Source: Phialophora verrucosa
Taxonomy: Eukaryota; Ascomycota; Eurotiomycetes; Chaetothyriales; Herpotrichiellaceae
Assembly: GCA_002099365.1 (NCBI GenBank)
Contig: MSED01000010.1
Coordinates: forward strand, 124,001-188,000
DNA: 64,000 nt
Direction of reading: 5' to 3'
The translations under genes were made by a program, and so were the position numbers. A model generated the notes under the pieces. The model was not told the DNA's origin. It saw only the letters and a program-made list of their open reading frames with translations, and searched no databases. Shown in pieces: positions 1-11,390 of the stretch (its first letter is position 1; each line of letters opens with the position of its first letter).

Positions 1-3000
1 CGATAACTTTATTTAAGGCGTTAGTCTTTAGTATTATTTTATAATCCGAGTAGAAATACCTTAGTATTAGAGCTATTATTAACCGATACTTTAGTTTCTT
101 AAACGCTTATATATAATCTTTACTAAAGGTAAAGGGATAGTTCTTCTTTATAAGCTAAGTTAGGGGGCGCGTAATTCGGCTAAAATTCCGGATAAAGATA
201 TAATAGAAGTTATAGAACTCTAGAAACATTTATACCTTCTTTATAGTATTAGGGACTTTTTAGGTTAATAATATCGCTATCTTTATAAGATCTATATATA
301 TACTTTTAGTATTAATAATAAACCTGAAGTATTTAGTCTACTTAACTTAAAACTTACTTTTCTTAATATTAACTTAAAGTTTAGCTTTCTATAATCACGA
401 TAGAACCTTCTTTATATATTCTATATATTTTAGCTTATTTTTTAAGTAAATTAAGATATTATTTAAGTAGGCTATAATAAAGTTATTTAAGTAATTAAAT
501 AGGACGTTATTTATATAGCGCTAGTAAGTCGCTAGATTATTTATTAACCTAAAGAGGATTACCTTATATTTATAGGCCCTATAATAAGTATAAAAGATAA
601 TAAGTTCCTTAGAATCTAAGTATATATAAATACAATAGAAAGCTTAGTGAATATTAAGCTTTATAAATACCTAAGCCCTATTAAGTTAAGTTAAGGTCTC
701 GTTAATTAAAGGTAAAGAGTAGCGGTCCTTCTTAGTAAGAGCGTTTAATTTTCGATAGTTAATATAAAATCTTAGTCCTTCTTTAGGTTTTTCGATAAAT
801 AAGGTAAGTAAAGTAAAAAGGGATTAATTAGGTTCGATAAACCTCTTTTAGAGGTTCTCTTTAAGGTACTTCTTTACTAATAAAAGCTTATTTATATTTA
901 TTCGGTATAAGGGGCTATATCTTAAATTATACTCCCCTTCTAGCTATATCCGGTAATTATAGGAATAAAAGAGTAGGAGAGTATTTAAAGCCTTCTTTAA
1001 GAATATATTATAGAATTTCTAGTACTTCTAAGGGAATAATCGCTATATAAGCTATTTCTTAATTTCTTCTATTTAAGAATTTATTTAGTCTTAAATAAGT
1101 TTATTAATTTTATAGAGGCTTATAGTAAATAAAGTATTCTTCTTCTTCTTTAGGTTTTAGTAAAATCTTACCGCTTTAATTATAGTAATATCTATAGTAG
1201 TTATACTCTAGAGGGATAGCGATACTTTTATATAGTTGTCTTTTATTTTAATATAGCTATCCTTTAAGAATACTTTTATATCGCTATCTTTATCTATCCT
1301 CGCGATATAGGTTAATACTAATTTACGATATATAACTTTTAGTTAGTCCTATAGGTCCTGTTTATAGATATAGCTAGTTATAGTCTATAGAATAAATCTA
1401 ATAAGTAGACGCCTAACTAAAGGAGGTTTAGAGACTAGATCTAGTCTTAATACTATTTTTAAATATATAAAACCTTAGGGGTACGAATTTCGTCTATCCG
1501 CTCGGTATTTATTCTTATAGGTAAATAATTAGTCCCGTTTAGTAATATTTTCTTAGTACTATTATAAGATTATAGTAACTTAAAGGCTTTAGCGAAATAT
1601 ATAAATCTCTTAAGTAAATATTAGTTTATTTTAATAATCTTAAGGCTAAAGTAAATATTAGTTTTATATATTTAATTATATATTAAAATAAATAAACTAC
1701 TTTCTTTCTAAAATTAGGTTATAACTCTCTAGGTTTAGTATAAGTATAGAGAGGTTCTATTATCTCCGTCTATCGACTTCTAGATATAGAGTTAAGATTT
1801 TAGTAACTAGCTTTCTAAGGCGCCTATCGTACCCCTTTATAAGGTAAGGGGTCTCTAAATAAGTAGTAAAGATATTTAAGAATTGGGTTAAATCGCGTGT
1901 AAGCTTAGTATTAATAAAAATAAATCTATTTACTCTAAAGTTAGTTAAAATAGAGGTTTAAATTATATATCTATTAAATAATAATTTATATAGTATAGTA
2001 AAGTACTTTTTGTTTAGTAATTAACTTAAATTAATAGAGGAGATACCGATATTATACTTCCTTAAGGAGGAGACTTCTTTTAGGGTTATTCTTTTCTCGG
2101 TTCTTCCTTCTAGGCTTCGCTAACCTTAATAGCCTTATTTTTAGCCTTTATAGGGTAATCTCGAGAGAGGTATTTTAGTTAGCGATAAATAAAATATATC
2201 TTAGTATAACTTAAGGCCTATTTAGTAGTATTATTATAGGTTAGTCGGTTTTATAAGGGCTAGTTACTTTCTTTATTCGATTTTAGAAATAATATAAGTA
2301 TAGTATATATATTTAGGGTAGGAGTTAATATAGCTTTATCGGTTAGTCTATTTCCTATTATATAACGAGTCTTATAGCGGGCCTTCTCTTTATTAACTAA
2401 TTATAATTCTTAGTTAGTTTATTAATAGATATTAGCGATATCTTAATAGGTTTATAGAGTATAAAAGGTCGGTATAATTATTACTTATAGAGCTAGTATT
2501 AATTTATTTCGTAAGTTAAAATAAAGGTTATTTTTCGATATATCGCCTTTACTAGCTAGATATAGGAATTTAGTATAGAAGTTATTAAATAGTTTTATTA
2601 CCTTTATATAAAGGGCTTAATACTCTTCTTATATATTCTCGACTTGATAAGGGTTAGTATAAGTTCTTATTAAGAACTCGAGTATATCTATAGTATCGAT
2701 AAATAGATCTTTCTTATTAAGGCTATAGCGGGATTATAGATAATATTATATATTTCTAGTAGTATAACTATATAGGTATATTATCTTAACTTCTTTAGAG
2801 GGGAATTAAGAGGTATTAGCGGAGAACTTACTAAGAACCTTAGATTTCTATAACTTAAAGGTAGGCTCCTTTTTATTAAAGAGAGGCTTAAGGTTAAGGA
2901 TATTAATATATTATATTAAGGCTAGTTTTAAGGTTATACTTTAGTTATATTTAAGGTAGTCGATAATAGCTTATTTCTATATAATTTAATAATTAAAATC

Positions 3001-3808
3001 TATAATCTATTTCTTTTATTCGACGATTTAGATCTAAAAATCTTAAATAGTACCTTCTTAATTTATAATAATATTTCGGCCTTAGTTAATTACTTCTAGA
3101 AGGGTCTATTTAAGGATAGCTCTAACCTTAGCTATAGTCTTATACCTTAATAGTTAGTAAAGCTATAGGGCTAATTTAATATCTTTAGCTATATATAATC
3201 TATATCGATCTATACTAGTAGGTCTAAGTTTAGTATTAAGAGTGTCGGGTTTAGTATTCTATTCGGTAATTAGTAGGATAGTTTAGTTATCGGTCTTAGG
3301 GTTATTTAAGTCGGTTAGTCGTGTTATTATTAGCGGGTTTAGTTAATAATAGTTAAGTTATCGGCTTTAGTTCGTTCTAATCGGTTCTTAGTCGGGTAGG
3401 ATATTATAATTCCTTCTTAGGATAGTAATAAGGTAAGTTTAGTCTAATATAATAGTATAGTATACTAATAGAAGAAGGTAAAGTAAATACTATATAAAGA
3501 TATAGATTACTTAATATTAAGAAACTAAACTAAAGAGAGAGAAAAAGTATAAAAGGCGCGGTACTTATTATCTTAAATAAATACTTCCCTCTATTAAGGA
3601 TTTCGGTATACGCGTAAGCCGCTAAGGATTTTAGTTACGTATAGCTAATTAGCGTTTAGCTATATAATTATATAGCTTTACTTATCTAATTAGGATAAAG
3701 CTTAGTAGGTACGCGCTTTACCGGAAATAGTCGCCTATAGCCTATAGTCTTATCTTTTATTGTATACAGTCGCGTATATATACTCGGACTTAGTATAGGC
3801 TATAATAT
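1..3808 (-). mobile_element. Ty3/gypsy LTR retrotransposon, antisense copy, RIP-degraded, cut by window edge
   Basis: Extremely AT-rich stretch with stops in every frame. Read on the minus strand it starts with an LTR (3808 down to 3449) and runs through the expected gag-pol internal region. Bases 770 down to 1 are the reverse complement of 3809-4572, which encodes reverse transcriptase into early RNase H in the neighbouring sense copy. The gag and protease part (about 3448-800) carries too many transitions for me to place domains. The copy is cut by the window start inside RNase H, so its second LTR is off-window. It is non-functional by decay. Confidence 0.85.
3449..3808 (-). repeat. LTR of the antisense Ty3/gypsy copy
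   Basis: About 360 bp that aligns end to end, reverse-complemented, with 6592-6947. The outer end on the minus strand reads TATTATAGCC, probably an original TG start changed by G-to-A. It is far more AT-rich than its partner: nearly every difference is a C-to-T or G-to-A change in this copy. The sense element resumes directly at 3809, so this LTR edge is the insertion junction. Confidence 0.8.
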
Positions 3809-6591
3809 TAACTATTAAAAACTAAACGCTTTTACTAAAAAGGATTATTATTTATTATCTTTAATTAATAAAACCTTAACTTAACTTAATAGAGCTTAAG
3901 TATTTATAAAGCTTAATATTCGCTAAGCCTTTTACTATATTTATATATAGTCGGATTCTAAGGAACTAATTATCTTTTATACTTATTATAAAGCCTATAA
4001 ATATAAAGTAGTCTTCTTTAGACTAATAAATAACCTTATAATTTACTAGCGCTATATAAATAATATTCTATTCGACTACTTAAATAATTTTATTATAGTT
4101 TACTTAAATAATATCTTAATTTACTTTAAGAATAAACTAGAATATATAGAGTATATAAAGAAGGTTTTATCGCGATTATAGAAAGCTAAACTTTAAGTTA
4201 ATATTAAGAAAAGTAAATTCCGAGTTAAGTAGACTAAATATTTTAGGTTTATTATTAATACTAAGGGTATATATATAGATCTTATAAAGATAGCGATATT
4301 ATTAATCTAGAAAGTCTCTAATACTATAAAGAAGATATAAGTGTTTCTAAAGTTCTATAACTTTTATTATATCTTTATTTAAAATTTTAATTAAATTATA
4401 CGCCCCTTAATCTAGCTTATAAAGAAGAACTATTCTTTTATCTTTAATAAAGATTATATATAAATATTTAAAGAGCTAAAATATTAGTTAATAATAATTT
4501 TAATACTAAGATATTTTTACTTAAATTATAAGATAATACTAGAAATTAACGCCTTAAATAAAGTTATCGTTAATATACTCTTTTAGTAGAACTTAATTAG
4601 CGATAATTAGTACTCTATTATATATTAACTAAAGATAATAGCTCTAGCGGAATATAACTATAACATCTATAATAAAGAAATACTCGCTATTATATACGCT
4701 CTTAAAACTTAGCGTATAAAGCTTTAGAGTGTAAAGCTAAATATCTTAATCCTTACTGACTATAAAGCCTTAGAATACTTTATAACTAAGAGGCTATTAA
4801 CCGCTCGTTAAGCTTATTAAGTTAATATCCTTACCTAATATTACTTTAAGATCTAATATTACTTAGGAAAATAAAATAAGCGAGTTAACGCTTTAACTTA
4901 ACGAGAATAAAACTAGAAAGACTAGAAATAAATAACTAGAGAAGACCGGATACGAACTTTACTAGGCCCGGAAAGGTTAGGTAAAGGGGTTACTTCGCTA
5001 TTTTTATTAGCGCCTATAGACCTTAACCCTTTAGAACTAATTAATTAAATATTATAAATAAATTATAAGAGTCCTCTATTAGACGCCGAAAGAGAAAAGG
5101 CCTACTTAAGCTAGTACCCTTAAATATTATCTTAAGAATTACTATAATTTAAGAGGAGACTAATAATTTTAAATAAAGATAAATTATAAATTAAGCTAAT
5201 TATAAAAATATATAATTAAATATTAATAATTTACTTTAATTAAAATAAAATAAATAAATTATTATCTATTTATTATTATTAGCTAAATCTCTTAAGAAAT
5301 ATTATTTAATTTATCTAAAATTACTATACTTATCTATATACTATAGTCTCTTAAGACTTATTATTAGGAACTTTAAAGCTGTTACTTATCCTTAACCGAC
5401 TATAGTAATATATTATAATAAACTTTAAGTTCTTCTTTATAGATCGAAATAGATATAATATAATATATATAATAATCGATTACCTAGGGAAGCGAGCTTA
5501 CTCTATCCCTTACTATAAGATAATAACTATAAAGAAGATAGTATAGTTATTTATCTCCTTTATTTACTAGAACTATAGGCCCCTAAATATAATTATCTCT
5601 AACTATAGCTTATAGTTTATATATAAGTTTTAGATAGAGTTTTACTATATCTTAAGAATTAAGCTTAAGCTATTAATTATTTTTTATCTATAGACTAATA
5701 AATAAACTAAAATTATAAACTAATATCTTAACTAGTAACTATAGCCTTTTATAAATTACTACTAAAATAATTAAACTAACCTCTTATTAATAATAAACTA
5801 TATTTAAGCTATACTCCCTTATAACTCTATAGATATAAGCCTTTTCTTTATCGAAAATAAATATAAACTAAAGACCTCCTTTAATTAGAAACCTCTAGAG
5901 AAACCCTTAAATACGCGAAAGCGACTTAGCTAAAATAAAGCTTAATAGCTCGCTCGCTAAATATATAATACTTAAGAATTAATATATAATATAATAAAGC
6001 TCGCCTAGGAATAATAGAAATACTAAACTAATAAATATCGTCGAGAAGTTAACTTTATAGAAGGCGATTTAGTTTAGGTATTAATAAAGAACTAGAAGAT
6101 TAACCGCCTTAGCCGAAAACTAAAGCACTAAATAATAGACCTATTCCGTATCCTAGAGTAAGTTAGAAACTCCTTTAAGCTAAACCTACCCTCTTTAATA
6201 AAGGTCTACCCGGTTTTTTCCCTTAATCGCCTTAGAAAGGCTTTAAATAACCCTCTTTTAAGATAAGTTAATAAACCTCTACCCTTAATTAAGGTAGATA
6301 AAGAGAATAAATAAAAGGTTAAGGAAGTTTTAGCTATATAAAAGCGCTATAGTAAATTATAATATTAAGTATAGTAATTAGGCTAAAATAAAGATTTTAA
6401 ATAATACTCGACCTTTAACTTTAAGAATATATTATATAAAATCTATAATTATTATAAAAGATATTCTTAATAACTAAGACTTCTAAGAAGATTATAAAAT
6501 TAACTATATTACTAGAAAAATAATAAACTAATAAAAGACTATAATAATAATAATAAAGCTTAAGGATAAGTTTTCTTAAAAGAGGAGATAT
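3809..6591 (+). pseudogene. Degraded gypsy pol: reverse transcriptase, RNase H, integrase, chromodomain
   Basis: Translation with many stops still follows Ty3/gypsy pol order. Reverse transcriptase lies at about 3809-4450; its catalytic YxDD box appears as YLNN near 4100, consistent with G-to-A changes. RNase H lies at about 4480-4920 (recognisable ILTDYKALEYF near 4750). The integrase core lies at about 5370-5900 (near 5580-5640 and 5680-5860), and a chromodomain-like tail at about 6330-6510. A chromodomain points to the chromovirus branch. The 5' half of pol, gag and the left LTR are absent here because the antisense copy sits at 3808/3809. A purine-rich tract just before 6592 fits the polypurine tract. 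Confidence 0.88.
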
Positions 6592-6947
6592 TATTATAAC
6601 CTATACTAAATCCGAGTATATATAACTATATATAATAAAGGATAAGGCTATTAGCCGCGGCGACTATTTCCGATAAGGCGCGCGCCTACTAAGCTTTATC
6701 CTAATTAGGTAAGTAAAGCTGTATAATTATATAGCTAAACGCTAATTAGCTGCACGTAACTAAAATCCTTAGCGGCTTGCGCGTATACTGGAATCCTTAG
6801 CGGAGGGAAGTATTCATCTAGGGTAACGAGCACCGCGCCTTTCATACCCTTTCCCTCTCTCTAGTTTAGTCTCTTAGTATTAAGCAATCTATACCTTTGC
6901 GTAGTGTTCGCCCTGCCCTCTTTCTATTGGTGTGCCGTGCCGTCACA
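6592..6947 (+). repeat. 3' LTR of the sense Ty3/gypsy copy
   Basis: Starts TATTATAACC right after a polypurine tract and ends CGTCACA at 6947, about 356 bp. It aligns with the reverse complement of 3449-3808. The first 180 bp is strongly AT-biased like the element body, but from about 6770 it has near-normal GC, so mutation stops partway through the repeat. Sequence beyond 6947 no longer matches the other LTR. Confidence 0.82.
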
Positions 6948-7394
6948 TTTACTATAATGGAGTGTGTTCTAATAAATTTACCTCAACGCCACAATATATC
7001 GTGCTTATAGCTAAGACCCGGCAAATATAATTATGCCGAATCCGCGGCCCGCTTCCCTTGGCTTTTTGGCGTTTGGCGTTCTGGCTTTTTCGCTTTACCG
7101 GAAATCCCCGCAGTCCGCACGTTAATAATAGCTAAGCTAGATGCCCGCTGAAAACATCGCTAAGTCACGACGCCCAGGAACTCTCTTCACAAAGTACTTT
7201 ATGATTCTGTTATAGTAAACAACTATTTCGAGTTTTGCTCTCAGCAAGGGGATAGTCCTAGCGATAGTTGGGACGCCGAAAGTGCTGTTCTACCGTCACG
7301 CTAATGTTATCCTAATCGTCTCCATCTCTTCCCCAAACCTTGCACTGTTCACCAGTTTCGTCTATCCCATCACCGAGTACGGAGTACTGTATCA
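6948..7394. other. Non-coding flank of the retrotransposon
   Basis: Normal base composition returns here. I see no gene. The 15-mer ACCGAGTACGGAGTA at 7372-7386 recurs exactly at 20933-20947 upstream of the lipoate ligase gene. Confidence 0.5.
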
Positions 7395-8025
7395 GTGAAA
7401 GTCACGAAGGCTAATTTGACCTCCCTATGCTGCCATATCCAAGACGTAGATCTCAGAACACGGCTCGAAGGTGACAGAGGATTCCAGTCCCTCAGTTCCA
7501 TCTCAATGCAAGAGTCGTTGGACAGGACAGTACTGAGCCATTCTTGTAGTGGTTCCTCGATTTACATGCAAGATACTGTGGAGCAGCCATCAGATTTCGG
7601 TGACGAGGCGATCAAGCTCCATAGACATACCACCAATACAGCGTCTGTCATCTCTCAAGTTTTCAATTTGTTAAGAGAATACACCGAGTTATCCTACGTA
7701 CGGCGTTCATTGTTATGGCCTACCAATCGATAAAGGCGAGCTAGACAATGACAATTCAGCACCGAAAGTATACTCGATAACTGGGATTACTACATGTGCC
7801 AATGTCCTCCTCAACGAATTCTTGATATCAGCACAGGGTTTTGGAGACTGGGCCTTTGATGTTGCCATCATTTTCAACGCGCCACTGTCACTCGATCTAA
7901 TCTTGCTTCAGTGTAGCCCAGCTCCCCCCTCCCTAAATTGCAAATTTGAGCTTCAAGACGTTGAGAATGATTGGACCCAAGACGACACCTTCAACGTGAG
8001 ACGAATGTTAATTCAAGTCGTATAA
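7395..8025 (+). pseudogene. Broken LaeA/TAM-type SAM-dependent methyltransferase
   Basis: Three reading-frame pieces match successive parts of the fungal LaeA-like methyltransferase family. YGLPIDKGELDN near 7715-7750 corresponds to the family's YxLPNDExELDR segment. RILDIS near 7820 corresponds to the SAM-binding RVLDIGTGTG motif. FGDWAFDVA and FELQDVENDW at about 7840-7980 correspond to the WAIDVA and DDVExDW segments. Frameshifts split the glycine-rich motif, and the C-terminal half is missing after the stop at 8025. The 112-residue ORF at 7395-7733 is probably the disordered N-terminus. It cannot make a working enzyme; family assignment rests on motif order only. Confidence 0.6.
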
Positions 8026-8090
8026 GCGTATCTTCGTCCTTTAGCAGGTTATGTGTTGCACAGGCAGGAAAAGCTTAGCCAGACTTGTTT

Positions 8091-8552
8091 TCAAATAGCC
8101 TCGACCTCAGTTTGTCCCGTAAGCTTCCTCTTACCATCAATCCACTTGACTTCCCAGAGGATAACGTTGGCCTTCTTGGTCTCTTTGCCCGTAGCCTTGT
8201 CCTTAGATATCCATTTACTAAGAACTGCCACCACGCCATCTGGTTTTTCCGGATTCTCCCATGTGAGTATCACAGAAAACTCGCCTTGAATCGATGTATT
8301 GACACTGCGGGCGAATTGGAGGCCTGCCCTGAATTGATCGTAGTTGAAGACGTTATGGTTGATCCTGATAGCATACTTTGGTCAGATCTAGTTATCAAGA
8401 TGTGCAGATGCTAGGGCAGCGTACTTAACTACTAAGCTCGGATCAACTTGTTCATTAACAGCCCTGAGGGCAAGTTCGTCGTTCGGTTGGATAAACAAAG
8501 TATCGTTGATCTCTGTCACCCATTGGGCAAGTGGTAGGTGTTCGATAGACAT
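8091..8552 (-). CDS. Small NTF2-like/SnoaL-like conserved fungal protein, two exons
   Basis: Model: complement(join(8091..8375, 8430..8552)), 135 aa. Exon 1 (41 codons, starting MSIEHLPLAQWVTEIND) ends before a 54-nt intron with donor GTTAAG, branch CTGACC and acceptor AAAG. Exon 2 continues YAIRINHNVFNYDQF and ends at the stop at 8091. A helix followed by amphipathic strands, the length, and the pattern of a central charged strand before a C-terminal WxVKWxxGKR-like strand suggest an NTF2-like alpha+beta barrel. I infer that fold; I do not recognise the exact family. Such proteins are often cyclases or small-molecule binders in fungal pathways. A divergent broken relative lies at 8980. Confidence 0.6.
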
Positions 8553-8822
8553 TGTTGCCAGATATTGTGAGCCAAACGCCACGGTAATACAAGGGTGACT
8601 CACGTACAGAAGCAAATCTGTGTCTAGAGTGAAGGGGTTCAAAAAACGTTAATAAAAGTTGCAAGATGGACAGAGATTGGAGTTTACTAGCCTTCCAGAC
8701 TCCAAGTTCAGGCATATGATATTCCGGACCGACAACTTTCGCTTCGAATTAGAGTATGCAAAATCGATTACTGTAAAATAGGAAAGACTGACGAAGAATT
8801 ATTACATATGGAAAAGCCCGAA

Positions 8823-8875
8823 AAAGCGGGAGAGATGCGGAAGAGGTGCGGGAGAGGTGCGGGAGATTGGAGTAG
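8823..8875. repeat. Short imperfect tandem repeat
   Basis: Two to three copies of a unit close to GTGCGGGAGA lie between the two divergent NTF2-like reading frames. Replication slippage is the simplest explanation. Confidence 0.5.
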
Positions 8876-8979
8876 TCTCGGAGGTCTTTCAAATTAGCAC
8901 AGCCATCCCACCATCTACGGAGTACTTCAAGCTTCAACATCAAGCTACTCCAGGTTCAACTAAACTCCCTATAACCGAG

Positions 8980-9323
8980 ATGTCGTCTGATCAGCCGTGC
9001 CTTGACGAGTGGGTGAAGCGGGGCAACGATACCATCTTCTACAGTACCAAGCTAGTGTTGAGATCGCCGTTAAAGACCTTAAATGAAGACGTTGACTCAA
9101 GCCCAGTGGCCAAGGAGGCATACATCCACTAAATTTATGCACAGAACGCTGCTGACTCAATTATGTTCCGAGGACCAATCACAGCGTTCACAAGTACGAG
9201 CAGAGGAAGGAGGCCTCCTGTATATTCGTGGGAGTGGTGGCACGGTACTCTCTCTTCTGGGAATGAGAAACAAATTCCGCCGTTTGGCAAACGGATTGAA
9301 AACATGCCTATTACGTCGATAGT
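8980..9323 (+). pseudogene. Broken paralogue of the 8091-8552 NTF2-like gene
   Basis: The ORF from the ATG at 8980 (MSSDQPCLDEWVKRGND, then LNEDVDSSPV) aligns with the N-terminus of the minus-strand gene: shared MS, WV, NDT.F, NE.VD.S.V. After an apparent intron, a piece near 9165-9200 reads NHSVHKYEQ against NHNVFNYDQ in the other gene. Stops and frameshifts follow, and the C-terminal barrel strands are not recoverable. The two copies diverge from a shared 430-bp spacer, so a local inverted duplication followed by decay is likely. Confidence 0.55.
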
Positions 9324-9482
9324 TTAACAGCCATCACAGAGAAGAGTAAAAGTTCTTGGCACCGTGTTGGTCCGGTAGCAGACTTTAAAGCGACAGTATC
9401 CGTACAAGGGTGACCCTTATTGAAATCTTTTGCCTGGCTGCCCTACCTAGTGCATGCGGGGGAGGACGGGATCTCATCATCT

Positions 9483-9552
9483 TTTGTGTTTCGTAGCCAG
9501 GGAAGAGATCGCCTAGAAACAGGCGCCATCTGGCTGGAGGCAAAATATTCCT
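9483..9552 (+). pseudogene. Possible cytochrome P450 heme-region scrap
   Basis: One frame reads FVFRSQGRDRLETGAIWLEAK, resembling the P450 heme loop FxxGxRxCxGxxxAxxE, with Arg in place of the heme-ligating Cys and a stop soon after. Nothing convincing extends it on either side, so a chance match is quite possible. Confidence 0.25.
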
Positions 9553-9757
9553 GAAGATGTGTGAAGTGGGTTTGATATTTACCTTGGGTCAATATATCGT
9601 TTTCCGCTTTCCGAGTTCACAAATCACCACGGATCAAAACTTTCCGGCGATGACCAAACAGTTGGATCTTTATTCGCTGCTGCTGAAGTAAAGTGCGTAC
9701 CTTTGGGTACCATTTCTTCATCTGACCGTCGGAGGTCTTGCATTTGAGGTGGAATCG

Positions 9758-10230
9758 TCACGTGGTGTTATCAAGCCGTCCTGTTGCCATTACAAACCGT
9801 ATCGTTGTCCGGCCCGCCGTGAGGTCCGGAGTCCAGGACTTATCATCGGTCGGTGACTTTCCGCCCAAATAGTAAGATATGTTACTTCGGTGCGTTTCGG
9901 TACACTGGAGCGTCTCCGTGCGAAATACCTGCCATTAGGGGTATCGGAAGAGGAAATGCTCGACCGTCTCCCTCGCTGGTCCACATGCGCATCGATCTCT
10001 CGGGGTTGCGTTGATCCGATGAAGGTAGCTATTCAGTCTGGCCATGCCGGTCCTGAGTTGAGCAAGCGTGCTCGCTTCTCTCCATGAGAAGTCGACCATA
10101 CAGCCTCTTTGTGTGCTTGCCCGGTAATGCCATGTCAACTCTCTTAGAATGTCTTCCGACCCTTTCTGGTAGGCTGCTGGCGGGAGCCCGTTTAGCGCCT
10201 GCAGCGTTGAGCATGGTGGACTTCATCCCT
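9758..10230 (-). mobile_element. LINE (Tad-like) 3' fragment: end of RNase H region and Cys-rich tail
   Basis: On the minus strand, frames near 10140-9935 give LAQLRTGMARLNSYLHRI and then CACGPARETVEHFLF, the hallmark tail of fungal non-LTR elements. After frameshifts, TTIRFVMATGRL and a stop at 9758 mark the usual C-terminus. At least two frameshifts separate the pieces, and everything 5' of RNase H is missing, as in a 5'-truncated dead insertion. Confidence 0.8.
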
Positions 10231-11390
10231 GGTCGTTGTGTTCGTAATCAGACCTTCGAGCTGGTAGCCTTTTGTGCTTTCTCTTTGGCTATCTTCGTCC
10301 ACTTGTTGTCGTCATGCGCCGGCCAGAGGACCACCTAAGATAGAAGACGTCAGAATTAACAGGGCCACCCGTACGGACCTTCCAGGGATCCCGCCACCCT
10401 CGCACGTGTCACTTGGGGCACACATCTCAGAGCGCTGGGAAGCTGGGGGTGTTCCTATCGCGTCAGTAGGCGATACCACATCCACAAGCTTGGTAGGACT
10501 TGTTTCGGTTTCAGGTACGAGCTGGATACTGACGGGTCGGGTGATTTTCAAACCGTGTCTCCCCCTTTGTTGACGACCCACATCACCACGCAGTATCCTT
10601 TTGACGTTGATGTTGCGGACTCATCTTGGCCCACGCTTTTTCAGCGCTGAACACCGGACACCGCGAGAAGGTGTGAGTTCAACGTCCCGCAGGCGCGTAG
10701 CCTTCGCCCTGTGTGCTCGCAGAGGGCCCCATCAAACAGTAGAGGTAGATGTTAGTACTAAATAAATATGTATTGATCCGAGCATTATTTTTAACACTCG
10801 TTTCATTTCCAACTCTCCGTCAAGCTTTGATCCCTTTCGCTCCCGAGAGCGGTTAAGGTTACAGGCCTGCGTAACTATGTCAACACTCTCGGGCTCCATC
10901 TTCCGTGTGGCTTGGTTTTCCCTGTCCACTAATTCGTGTGAAACGGCTTTTTATGAACACATAGCGTTACCAGCAAATGCCCTGGTGGACGAATGTTTGA
11001 CCGATGGGTGAAAGCCAGCTCCCTCTCCCGAAATGGAGCTTACGACGCATAGGACAACCTCGCCAATTCAGGCTTCTTGAATGCTCACTTTCATGTGGTT
11101 GGTTGCTTCGGCGACGCACTGGTGCACTTGAATTAGGGTTCCGACCAGCTGAAACTTGATACCGAGACTCACGTGAGTTTCGAACATCTCTGAGCCAAGG
11201 GATGTAAAGACAAGAGACTCGCTAGTAATGCCCTCGCTAGATTACGCGCCTTCGGAAGTATATAGTCAGGAGTCCTCCTAGGACTCTTTGAATCCCGACA
11301 TGTCCTCCATCAGTCGCCCTTCTTATACGAGTCACCCGCAATCTCTCATCAAGGACAAGTTATCAACAGATCTACCGCGGGAGAGTAAAC
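10231..11390. other. Non-coding stretch upstream of the SDR gene
   Basis: No convincing coding sequence on either strand. Bases 10471-10530 are a diverged direct repeat of 12487-12549 (see that entry). The last 150 bp before 11391 should contain the SDR promoter; I see no clear TATA box. Confidence 0.5.
10471..10530 (+). repeat. Diverged direct repeat, left copy
   Basis: About 60 bp (shared words CCACAAGCTT, TAGGACTT, GGTTTCAG, ACGAGCTGG) recurs in the same order at 12487-12549. The copies flank the SDR gene about 2 kb apart. Identity by eye is roughly 75-80%. Its origin is unknown; a transposon remnant is the simplest guess. Confidence 0.6.
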
